Made by a program: the position numbers and the translations under genes. Positions 13,418 to 20,653 of a DNA stretch of 35,728 nt are shown here, in pieces. Within the stretch, counting starts at the first letter, position 1; each line of letters begins with the position of its first letter. Source of the stretch: DATEOR01 sp035296905 (GTDB taxonomy: Bacteria; Actinomycetota; Thermoleophilia; Gaiellales; Gaiellaceae); NCBI GenBank assembly GCA_035296905.1, contig DATHAA010000045.1, positions 1 to 35,728 of the forward strand, in the 5' to 3' direction. The notes below the pieces were generated by a model, which saw nothing but the letters and a program-made list of their open reading frames with translations, did not search any database and had not been told where the DNA came from.

Positions 13418-13445
13418 TTGACTTCTGGTTCGGCTTGGCTATAGT
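13418..13445 (+). promoter_or_regulatory. strong promoter of the candidate small RNA
   Basis: TTGACT (13418-13423), 16-base spacer, TATAGT (13440-13445). Best sigma-70-type match in the window. It points into a gap with no plus-strand gene; predicted start ~13452. Confidence 0.7.
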
Positions 13446-13451
13446 CCGACC

Positions 13452-13630
13452 TACCTCGCATTCCTGCCGGACGCCAGGCAGAGGAGTGCGGGAGGCGCGC
13501 CAGATTCCCGGCGACACCAACCCGGAGGCATCGGCTGGGCCGCAGAGCCGGAGCTTCCGGGTTGTCGCCTGGAAGGACGCAAAAACATGGACGAAGTGTC
13601 GGCCCTCCGGGCCGCTTCGTCTATCCCTCT
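13452..13630 (+). ncRNA. candidate structured small RNA, ~180 nt, unassigned family
   Basis: It lies between a strong promoter and a terminator-like hairpin in a gap with no supportable ORF on the plus strand. Predicted folds: hairpin 1 at 13454-13495 (TGCC 13465-13468 with GGCA 13477-13480, extended outward with small bulges); hairpin 2 at 13497-13580, a long rod with TTCC/GGAA, GGCGAC 13510-13515/GTCGCC 13564-13569, AACCCGGA 13519-13526/TCCGGGTT 13556-13563 and CGGCT/AGCCG closing a GGGCCGCAG loop; a single-stranded AAAAACATGG; then the terminator. The length is like 6S RNA, but the fold is not its single long rod with a central bubble. No hallmark of tmRNA, RNase P, SRP RNA or known riboswitches seen. 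May be controlled by the neighbouring XRE-TPR regulator. Confidence 0.55.
13591..13620 (+). terminator. terminator-like hairpin of the small RNA
   Basis: ACGAAG (13591-13596) pairs with CTTCGT (13615-13620) and CGGCCC (13600-13605) with GGGCCG (13609-13614). There is a TGT bulge and a TCC loop. The tail CTATCCCTCT is pyrimidine-rich but a poor T-run. The stem may also serve leftward transcripts from the tetR gene. Confidence 0.55.
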
Positions 13631-13643
13631 AACGGGCAGCGCG

Positions 13644-14249
13644 TCACGGGGCCTGAAGCGGGCCGCGAAGCCAGGCGATCCTGCTTTCCCGGATGGCAGG
13701 CCAGGTGTCCTGTAGGAGCGCCCCCACGACCTCGTCGGCCATCGTGAGGAGCCCGAGCGCGATGGAAATCCATGCTTCGGCGTCCGGATCTCGCTCGGGC
13801 GGCACCCCGCCGGCCTCCTGGGCACGCCGAATGACGTCGGCCACGTACTCGTGCACCTCGTGCATGTGCGCCCGCATGTAGATAGCGATCTCAGGGTCCA
13901 CCGAGGACTCGGCCAGGGCCTGCACCCAGAGCGGCGAGCTGCGCGGACGCTCGGCCTCCGATTCGACGAACGCGCGCCCGATTGCGGAGAGCCAGAGCCC
14001 CGGATCGGTCTCGGCGGCGAGCCGCTCGGCCCAGAGCTCCTTCACCTGCTCCCAGCTCCAGTCCATGCAGGCGAGATAGAGCGCGCGCTTCGACGGAAAG
14101 TGGCGGTAGAGGACCGGCTCGGTCACACCCGCGGCGCGGGCGAGGTCGGCCGTCGTCGTGCCGTGGTAGCTTCGGCCTGCGAACAGACGGCAGGCCGCGT
14201 CGAGAAGCGACGCACGCCGCTCCTCGGCGGGCATTCGGATGGTACTCAC
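13644..14249 (-). CDS. TetR-family transcriptional repressor, 201 aa
   Basis: N-terminal TetR HTH at about residues 10-58 (RRASLLDAACRLFAGRSYHG, TTADLARAAGVTEPVLYRHF, PSKRALYLACMDW), then a helical ligand-binding/dimer domain. Its start overlaps the stop of the upstream exporter gene by four bases (14246-14249), so the two are co-transcribed and coupled. It most likely represses the exporter operon through the inverted repeat at 15695-15708 and is released by a drug-like ligand. Confidence 0.92.
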   Translation of the reverse strand: MSTIRMPAEERRASLLDAACRLFAGRSYHGTTTADLARAAGVTEPVLYRHFPSKRALYLACMDWSWEQVKELWAERLAAETDPGLWLSAIGRAFVESEAERPRSSPLWVQALAESSVDPEIAIYMRAHMHEVHEYVADVIRRAQEAGGVPPERDPDAEAWISIALGLLTMADEVVGALLQDTWPAIRESRIAWLRGPLQAP

Positions 14250-15676
14250 GCGCCTTCGAGGAGCGGTTCATCGACGTGCCGGTACTTCCGCACTGTCGCG
14301 ACCGAGAGGATCGCTCCGACGAGCGCGATGGCCGAAGCCACCTGGAGCGCGTGCTGATAGCCCGTGACGAAGCCTGCGGTGGCCTCGGGAGTCCCCGGAA
14401 CACCCGTCACGAAGGCGGCGACGATGGCGCCCATGACGGCGATTCCGAGCGCGCCGCCGACCTGGCGCATGCTGTTCAGGACCGCAGACCCGACCCCGGC
14501 CTTGTCGATCGGGACGGAGCCCATCGCGGCGGCGGTTGTCGGAGTCATCACGATCGCCATCCCGAATCCGCCGACGAGGAGACCGGGGAGGAGATCCCAG
14601 AAGTTCGACGTCTCGTTGAGCCGGGAGAAGATCAGGAGCGAGATCGAAAGCAGGATCATCCCGCCGCCCATGAGCCAGCGCGAACCGACGCGGTCCGAGT
14701 ATTTCCCCGCGGCCGGGGCCACGAGGATGATGAGGACGGTCATGGGCAGGAACGACGCGCCCGTCTGGACGGCTGACCAACCGAGGATGTTCTGGATGAA
14801 GAGCGAGTTGTAGAAGAAGACGCCAAACATCGCGAGGCCGACTAGCAGCATCACGGAGTTCGCGCCCGCGAAGGTGCCGTTCCTGAACAGGCTGAGGTCG
14901 AGCATCGGCGCGCGCTGGTGCATCTCGAGCAGGATGAACGCGACGAAACCAAGTACGGCCAGAGCGAAGAGCCCGAGGATGCGGGGCGACGTCCAGCCAT
15001 AGGTGTTCGCCTCGATCAGGCCGTAGGTGAGGGCAAAAAGGGCGATTCCAGAGCTCACGAGCCCTGGAAGGTCGAGGCGCTGATTCGCCGAGGTGTCTCG
15101 GGATTCGTCCACGACGAGCCGGGTGACGAGGATCGCCAGGATCCCGATCGGGACGTTGATGAAGAAGATCCAGTTCCAGCTCCAGTGCTCGGTGATGAGC
15201 CCGCCGACGAGGGGCCCGATCGCGAGCGCCATCGCGGAGACGCCCGCCCAGATGCCGATCGCCATGCCGCGCTGCCGCGGCGGGAAGGTGGCCGTGATGA
15301 TCGAGAGCGTGGCCGGGTTCATGAGCGCGGAGCCCGCGCCCTGCACGACCCGGGCGCCGATCAGCCAGCCCGCACTCGTCGCCAGGCCGCAGAAGAGCGA
15401 GGCGATTGTGAAGATGACGAGGCCGGCAATGAAGATCCGCCGGCGGCCGAGCAGGTCGGCGAGCTTGCCGCCCGTGAGCATGAGGACGCCGAAGGTGAGC
15501 GCATAGCCGTTGAAGACCCATTCGAGCTCGGAGATGCCGATGTTCAAGTCACTCTGGATCGACGGCAGGGCCACGTTCACGATCGTGTTGTCGAGCATGA
15601 TCATGAACAGGCCGAATGCGACCGCCCCCAGCGTCCACCACTTCCTGTTCTCCGGGTCGAAGATCTTCGCCTTCAT
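14246..15676 (-). CDS. DHA2-family (EmrB/QacA) 14-TM major facilitator drug exporter, 476 aa
   Basis: Proton-coupled efflux of hydrophobic or cationic drugs across the cytoplasmic membrane. Features: LFMIMLDNTIVNVALPSI (motif D1 of DHA2, with Asp in TM1), GGKLADLLGRRR (motif A), ARVVQGAGSALMNPATLS (motif B region), GPLVGGLITEHWSWNWIFFINVP (motif C and the following TM), and 14 hydrophobic segments overall. GAGGAGG five bases before the ATG at 15676. It is the first gene of the operon with tetR. The substrate cannot be predicted. Confidence 0.92.
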   Translation of the reverse strand: MKAKIFDPENRKWWTLGAVAFGLFMIMLDNTIVNVALPSIQSDLNIGISELEWVFNGYALTFGVLMLTGGKLADLLGRRRIFIAGLVIFTIASLFCGLATSAGWLIGARVVQGAGSALMNPATLSIITATFPPRQRGMAIGIWAGVSAMALAIGPLVGGLITEHWSWNWIFFINVPIGILAILVTRLVVDESRDTSANQRLDLPGLVSSGIALFALTYGLIEANTYGWTSPRILGLFALAVLGFVAFILLEMHQRAPMLDLSLFRNGTFAGANSVMLLVGLAMFGVFFYNSLFIQNILGWSAVQTGASFLPMTVLIILVAPAAGKYSDRVGSRWLMGGGMILLSISLLIFSRLNETSNFWDLLPGLLVGGFGMAIVMTPTTAAAMGSVPIDKAGVGSAVLNSMRQVGGALGIAVMGAIVAAFVTGVPGTPEATAGFVTGYQHALQVASAIALVGAILSVATVRKYRHVDEPLLEGA

Positions 15677-15694
15677 CCATGCCTCCTCGATAAG

Positions 15695-15708
15695 TTAGTG
15701 CAAACTAA
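15695..15708. promoter_or_regulatory. putative TetR operator TTAGT-N4-ACTAA
   Basis: Perfect 5-bp inverted repeat around GCAA, 19 bases upstream of the exporter start and just upstream of its SD. Palindromes of this kind are typical TetR-family sites, and it is the only clear dyad in the 70-bp gap. Confidence 0.6.
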
Positions 15709-15746
15709 GCTAGCAGCAAGGCAGGTGGCTCGTACACTGGTCGCGC

Positions 15747-17639
15747 ATGGCTGACGTCGTCTGGCGCCCCGACGCGCGCACGCTCTCGCGCGCCAACGTC
15801 TCGCGGCTCATGCGCCGGCACGAATACGAGGACTATTGGGAGCTGGTGCGCCGGTCGCAGGAGGATCCCGAGTGGTTCTGGGCCGCAGCGATCGAGGACA
15901 TGGGGCTCGACTTCTCGACGCCCTGGAACCAGGTCATGGACGTCTCGCGTGGCCCGGAATGGGCGACATGGTTCGTCGGCTCGAGGCTCTCGATCGCCTG
16001 GAACTGCGTCCACCGCTGGGCCGAGCGCGATCCGGACCGTGTGGCCGCCATCGGGCTCGGAGAAGACGGCGCTCGCTGGGAATACACCTTTGCCGAGCTC
16101 TCTTCCCAGGTCACACGCCTCGCTGAGGGGCTCGTCGCGCTCGGCGTCGAGCCGGGCGACCGCGTCGCGATCTACATGCCCATGTGCCCCGAGGTCGCCG
16201 TCGCCTCGCACGCCTGCGCGCATGTCGGAGCCGTCCAGGTTCCTATCTTCTCCGGCTTCGCGGGGCCTGCCGTGCGTGAGCGGCTGCAGGACTCCGAGGC
16301 GAAGATCGTCGTGACCGCCGACTGGTCGCTACGGCGCGGCAAGCGGCTGGACACGCAGGCGACGGTGGTCGAGGCGGCGCAGGAGGCTCCGTCGGTCGAG
16401 CACGTCGTCACCTGGAACCGGGACGACCGGTCATGGGGAGGGGTCGAGCTGGGCCCCGGCGACCTGGCGCCGCTCGAGGTCGACTCCGAGCACCCCTACC
16501 TCCTCACCTACACCTCGGGCACGACCGGGAAGCCGAAGGGCGTGCTGCACGTGCAGGGCGGCTTCCTCGTCTCCATCGGCCGAGAGCTCGCCTATCAGGC
16601 GGACGCCCACCCCGACGACGTCATCCACTTCGCCACCGACATGGGCTGGATCATGGGCCCGTGGACCGTGGTCGGCGGAGGCGCGATGGGCGCAAAGCTG
16701 GTGTTCGCCGAAGGTGCTCCCGATTATCCCGCCGACCGGCTCTGGCGCACGATCGAGGCCGAGGACGTGAGCATCCTCGGCTGCTCTCCCACGCTGATCC
16801 GCGCGCTCATGCAGCACGGCGACCCAGAGAGCAACCTCTCCTCCCTGCGCGTGATCGTCACGACCGGCGAGCCGTGGAACCCGGATCCGTACGACTGGCT
16901 CTTCGAGCGCGTCGGCGGTGGCCGCTGCCCGATCATCAACTGCTCGGGCGGGACCGAGATCGGCGCGTGCTTCCTCTCGCCCACCCCGGCGATCCCGATC
17001 AAGTCGTGCTCCCTCGGCGGCCCCGCGCTCGGGATGGACATGGACGTCGTCGACCAGGAGGGCAACTCGCTCGTCAGGAGCGGCGAGGTCGGGGAGCTCG
17101 TCTGCAGGAAACCGTTCCCCGGGATGACACGCGGCTTCTGGCGCGACCCGGAGCGCTACCTAGACACCTACTGGCGCCGGCTCCCCGGAATCTGGGTGCA
17201 CGGCGACTGGGCGTCGGTGGACGAGGACGGCTACTGGTTCCTGCACGGCCGCTCGGACGACACGCTCAACATCGCGGGCAAGCGCATCGGCCCGGCCGAG
17301 ATCGAGTCCGCCGTGGTCTCCCACCCGGCCGTCGCCGAAGCCGCGGCCGTCGGCGTCCCGCACGAGGTGAAGGGCGAGGTGGCCTGGGTCTTCTGCGTTC
17401 TCGCACCGGGACAGGAGGCGTCCGACGAGCTCGCAGCCGAGGTCGCCGAGCAGGCTGCGGCGGTGCTGGGGCGCGCGTTCAAGCCCGACCGCGTCGTGTT
17501 CGTGTCGGCCCTCCCCAAGACCCGCAGCGCGAAGATCGTGCGCCGGGCGGTACGCGCGAAGGCTTTGGGGAAGGATCCCGGTGATCTTTCCTCCGTCGAG
17601 AACCCGGAGGCTCTCGAGGACATTGCTCGCGCCGTCTGA
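15747..17639 (+). CDS. AMP-forming acyl-CoA synthetase (acetyl-CoA synthetase-like), 630 aa
   Basis: ATP-dependent activation of a short-chain carboxylate to acyl-CoA. N-terminal ACS-type segment with DFSTPWNQVMD and GSRLSIAWNCVHRW; P-loop YTSGTTGKPKG from residue 255; TDMGWIMGPW; GTEIG; hinge region GDWASVDEDGYWFLHGRSDD; NIAGKRIGPAEIE; C-terminal LPKTRSAKIVRR carrying the catalytic Lys (about 595). Length and N-terminus fit acetyl/propionyl-CoA synthetase relatives rather than fatty-acid ligases, but residues such as GTEIG differ from canonical Acs, so the substrate is open. TACACT eight bases before the ATG predicts a leaderless mRNA. It overlaps the next gene. Confidence 0.87.
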   Translation: MADVVWRPDARTLSRANVSRLMRRHEYEDYWELVRRSQEDPEWFWAAAIEDMGLDFSTPWNQVMDVSRGPEWATWFVGSRLSIAWNCVHRWAERDPDRVAAIGLGEDGARWEYTFAELSSQVTRLAEGLVALGVEPGDRVAIYMPMCPEVAVASHACAHVGAVQVPIFSGFAGPAVRERLQDSEAKIVVTADWSLRRGKRLDTQATVVEAAQEAPSVEHVVTWNRDDRSWGGVELGPGDLAPLEVDSEHPYLLTYTSGTTGKPKGVLHVQGGFLVSIGRELAYQADAHPDDVIHFATDMGWIMGPWTVVGGGAMGAKLVFAEGAPDYPADRLWRTIEAEDVSILGCSPTLIRALMQHGDPESNLSSLRVIVTTGEPWNPDPYDWLFERVGGGRCPIINCSGGTEIGACFLSPTPAIPIKSCSLGGPALGMDMDVVDQEGNSLVRSGEVGELVCRKPFPGMTRGFWRDPERYLDTYWRRLPGIWVHGDWASVDEDGYWFLHGRSDDTLNIAGKRIGPAEIESAVVSHPAVAEAAAVGVPHEVKGEVAWVFCVLAPGQEASDELAAEVAEQAAAVLGRAFKPDRVVFVSALPKTRSAKIVRRAVRAKALGKDPGDLSSVENPEALEDIARAV

Positions 17640-18678
17640 ATACGAAGGCTCACTGACCCGCGGGTACCTGGACACGGCCACGTATGGGCTACCGCCGCGC
17701 TCCACGCTCGCGGCCGTCGAGGGGACGATCGCGAGCTGGGCGGGGCGCGGCTCGTGGCTCGACTGGGAGCAGGACGGAGAGGCCTGCCGCGAGCTCTTCG
17801 CGCAAATCGTCGGAGCGCAGCCGGAGGAGATCGCGTACGTGGCGGCGGCATCTGTGGCAGCGGGCATCGTCGCGGCGAGCCTGCCGGCGGAGGCGGGCGC
17901 CAACGTCGTCCTCTACGAGCGCGACTTCGATTCCGTGCTCTTCCCGTGGCGGCCGCTGGCGGAGCGCGGCGTCGAGTTGCGGCTGCTTCCGCTCGAGCGG
18001 CTCGCGGAAGGGATCGACGAGCGCACGGCCCTCGTCGCGGTCAGTCTCGTGCAGTCCTCCGACGGGCGCATGCCCGACCTCGCCGCGACCAAGGCCGCCG
18101 GGACCCGCCTTTTCCTGGACGGGACACAGGCCGTCGGCTCGATTCCCGTGGACCTCGCCGGCGTCGACTACCTGGTCGCCCACTCCTACAAGTGGCTGCT
18201 CTCGCCGCGGGGCCTCTGCTTCTTCTACGTGCGGCCGGAGCGGTTGCCCGAGATCACGCCGTGGCTCGCCGGCTGGAAGTCGCGCTCGGATCCCTTCGAG
18301 GACTACTACGGCGCGCCCGAGCTCGCGTCCGACGCGCACCGGCTGGACGTCTCGATCCCCTGGTTCTCGGCTCCGGGCGCGCGTGCGAGCCTCGGGCTGA
18401 TCGCGGGACTCGGCGCTGAGGCGATCGGCGAGCACAACCTCGTCCTCGCGCGCTCGTTCGCGGCCGAGCTCGGGCTGGCCGAGCCCGCGTCCCCGATCCT
18501 GCGGGTTCCCGTTGACGACGCGGAGGCAGCCGTCGAGCGCCTGGAGCGCGCGGGGGTGGCGTGCTCGGCGCGGTCCGGCTCGATCCGCTTCGCCTTCCAC
18601 CTCTACAACGACGAGGAGGACGTCGCCCTCGCGCTCGAGGCTCTCCGGCCTGAAGCCGCTGTACGCTCCGACGCGTGA
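17581..18678 (+). CDS. class V aminotransferase (cysteine desulfurase-like), 365 aa
   Basis: PLP-dependent fold type I. FLDGTQAVGSIPVDL carries the ring-contacting Asp180, and HSYKWLLSPRG carries the Schiff-base Lys204. The family includes cysteine desulfurases, isopenicillin-N epimerases and small aminotransferases. No catalytic-loop Cys of NifS/IscS type is evident, so desulfurase activity is uncertain. GTG at 17581 gives the longest form, with a 59-bp overlap into the acyl-CoA synthetase gene; a TTG at 17623, just before LAPSEYEGSLTRGYLDTATYG, fits the family N-terminus better. It overlaps the next small gene by four bases. Confidence 0.82.
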   Translation: MIFPPSRTRRLSRTLLAPSEYEGSLTRGYLDTATYGLPPRSTLAAVEGTIASWAGRGSWLDWEQDGEACRELFAQIVGAQPEEIAYVAAASVAAGIVAASLPAEAGANVVLYERDFDSVLFPWRPLAERGVELRLLPLERLAEGIDERTALVAVSLVQSSDGRMPDLAATKAAGTRLFLDGTQAVGSIPVDLAGVDYLVAHSYKWLLSPRGLCFFYVRPERLPEITPWLAGWKSRSDPFEDYYGAPELASDAHRLDVSIPWFSAPGARASLGLIAGLGAEAIGEHNLVLARSFAAELGLAEPASPILRVPVDDAEAAVERLERAGVACSARSGSIRFAFHLYNDEEDVALALEALRPEAAVRSDA

Positions 18679-18884
18679 TCCGCTTCCTCTTCCGAACCGT
18701 GGTGGCGATCATCGCCACTGGGATCGGGCTTCTCGTCGCGGCGCTCATCCTCGACGGCCTCAAGATCGACGGAATCGTGACGTTGATCGCAGCGACGTTC
18801 ATTGTGTGGCTGGCTGCGATCCTGGCGACGTGGATCCTTCCTTTCCTCGGACTCAAGAAGTTTCTCGACAACCGTCGCGACTAG
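18675..18884 (+). CDS. small two-TM membrane protein (phage holin 4-like fold), 69 aa
   Basis: GTG at 18675 overlaps the preceding stop (GTGA). Two membrane segments (about residues 5-26 and 34-57) joined by DGLKIDGIV, and a basic tail KKFLDNRRD. The layout resembles the small chromosomal membrane proteins grouped with phage holin family 4 (PF04020): helix, short loop with Gly-Asp-Gly-like residues, helix. There is no endolysin nearby, so a lytic role is not implied. Function unknown. Confidence 0.75.
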   Translation: MIRFLFRTVVAIIATGIGLLVAALILDGLKIDGIVTLIAATFIVWLAAILATWILPFLGLKKFLDNRRD

Positions 18885-18922
18885 TTTTCGTCTCTTAGAC
18901 GCAAACCGGTAGAATTCATCGC

Positions 18923-20635
18923 GTGAGGCTCGCGCTCGCCCAGATGAACACGGTCGTCGGAGACCTCGAGGGAAACCGCGCCCGCATCGTCGAGCGGCTC
19001 GGCGAGGCCCGCGAGGCCGGCGCCGAGCTCGTCCTCTTCCCCGAGCTCGCGGTCACCGGCTATCCGCCCGAGGACCTGCTTCTCCGCCCGGGCTTCCTGC
19101 GCGCAGCCGCCGAGTCGCTCGGACAGATCGCGGCGGAGACCAAGGGCATCGCGGCGCTCGTGGGAACGCCGCACCTCGACCGCGACCTCTTCAACGCGTG
19201 CGCTGTGTGCGTGGACGGCGAGGTGAAGGCGATGTACCACAAGCAGTTCCTTCCGAACTACGGCGTCTTCGACGAGGACCGCTACTTCCAGGCCGGGCGT
19301 GAGCTCGTCCTCCTGCGTTGCGGCGACACGCTGATCGGGCCGACCGTCTGCGAGGACATCTGGCAGCCCGGTCCACCGGCCACCGATCTCGCTCTCGCCG
19401 GCGCCCACGTGATCGCCAACATCTCGGCTTCGCCGTTTCACCTCGGCAAGGGCGCGGAGCGCGAGGACATGCTCGCGACGCGGGCGAGGGACAACTCCTG
19501 CTGGATCGTGTTCGTGAACGCCGTCGGCGCCCAGGACGAGCTCATCTTCGACGGGCACAGCCTCGTCCTCGACGAGCAAGGGCAGATCGTCGCCCGCGCA
19601 CCTGCGTTCGAGGAGGCGCTTCTCGTCGTGGACGTGGATGCGACCACCGCGGTCAGCCGCCGCCTGCGCGACGCACGGCGCCGCGCGCTCGCTCGCGCAC
19701 GCCGAGAGCTTCCGAACCCGCCGGTGGTCGACGTGCCGGAGCACGCGGCTCGCGGCACCGTCGCGCCCGTGCTCGCCCCAACCCTCGACGAGCTCGAACA
19801 GATGCGGCGTGCCCTCGAGCTCGGCCTCGGCGACTACATGGCGAAGAACGGCTTCCACGACGTCGTCCTCGGCATCTCGGGCGGAATCGACTCGGCGCTC
19901 ACCGCGGCCCTCGCCGCGGAGACGCTCGGCCCCGAGCGGGTTCATTGCGTCTCGATGCCGTCGCGCTACAGCTCCGGTGAAACGCGGGCCGACGCGAAGC
20001 GGGTGGCCGAGTCGATCGGCGCGCAGTACATCGAGATTGCCATCGAGCCGATCGTCGAGTCCGTCAGCGCGGCGCTCTCCTCCGTGTTCGAGGGCACGGA
20101 GCCCGGCGTGGCCGAGGAGAACGTCCAGGCCCGCGTCCGCGGCCTCCTCGTGATGGCGCTTTCGAACAAGTTCGGCTGGCTTGCCCTCGCCACCGGGAAC
20201 AAGAGCGAGCTCTCGGTGGGGTACGCGACGCTTTACGGGGACATGGCCGGCGGGTTCGCGCTCCTCAAGGACGTGTACAAGACGGACGTCTTCCGGCTGG
20301 CCAAGCACCTGAACGAGCGCGCCGGCCGCGAGATCATCCCGCAGAGCGTCATCGACCGCGCGCCCAGCGCGGAGCTGCGCCCCGATCAACGCGACGAGGA
20401 CTCGCTGCCGCCGTATTCCGAGCTCGACCGGGTGCTCGAGGCCTACGTCGAGCTGGACTCGTCGCTGGAGGAACTCGCGTCAGACGGTTTCGACCCGGGC
20501 GTCGTCGAGCGCGCCGTCGCGCTGATCGATCGCGCCGAGTACAAGCGCCGCCAAGCTCCGCCCGGCGTGAAGCTCCGCCCGAAGGCCTTCGGGCGCGACC
20601 GCCGGATTCCGATCACGAACCGCTGGCGCGGCTAG
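18923..20635 (+). CDS. nadE: glutamine-dependent NAD+ synthetase, 570 aa
   Basis: Last step of NAD synthesis: amidation of deamido-NAD with glutamine-derived ammonia. Nitrilase-type glutaminase domain (1-260) with the Glu-Lys-Cys triad Glu41 (FPELAVTGYPPEDLL), Lys107 (MYHKQFLPNYGVFDE) and Cys143 (TVCEDIW). Synthetase domain (about 290-570) with the ATP-pyrophosphatase loop GISGGIDSA (about 316), LATGNKSELSVGYATLYGD, and YKTDVFRLA. Full length for the family. The GTG start is seven bases after TAGAAT (18910-18915), so it is probably leaderless. Convergent with the S55 protein gene. Confidence 0.96.
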   Translation: MRLALAQMNTVVGDLEGNRARIVERLGEAREAGAELVLFPELAVTGYPPEDLLLRPGFLRAAAESLGQIAAETKGIAALVGTPHLDRDLFNACAVCVDGEVKAMYHKQFLPNYGVFDEDRYFQAGRELVLLRCGDTLIGPTVCEDIWQPGPPATDLALAGAHVIANISASPFHLGKGAEREDMLATRARDNSCWIVFVNAVGAQDELIFDGHSLVLDEQGQIVARAPAFEEALLVVDVDATTAVSRRLRDARRRALARARRELPNPPVVDVPEHAARGTVAPVLAPTLDELEQMRRALELGLGDYMAKNGFHDVVLGISGGIDSALTAALAAETLGPERVHCVSMPSRYSSGETRADAKRVAESIGAQYIEIAIEPIVESVSAALSSVFEGTEPGVAEENVQARVRGLLVMALSNKFGWLALATGNKSELSVGYATLYGDMAGGFALLKDVYKTDVFRLAKHLNERAGREIIPQSVIDRAPSAELRPDQRDEDSLPPYSELDRVLEAYVELDSSLEELASDGFDPGVVERAVALIDRAEYKRRQAPPGVKLRPKAFGRDRRIPITNRWRG

Positions 20636-20653
20636 CCAGCCGCCCGCAGGCGA

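Noticed and set aside
13452..13630. Identification as 6S RNA, tmRNA, RNase P RNA, SRP RNA or a known riboswitch
   Set aside because: No closing 5'-3' stem with central bubble, no tRNA-like ends, no RNase P core sequence, no SRP tetraloop helix, and no TPP, cobalamin, SAM, glycine or c-di-GMP consensus could be found by eye.
13435..13632. Open frame over the small RNA region (plus strand, from 13435)
   Set aside because: It begins upstream of the promoter's -10, has no ribosome site, and its translation has no features. The base-paired blocks explain the sequence better.
18675..18884. Prophage holin
   Set aside because: No endolysin or other phage gene is near; such two-TM proteins are common as chromosomal genes.
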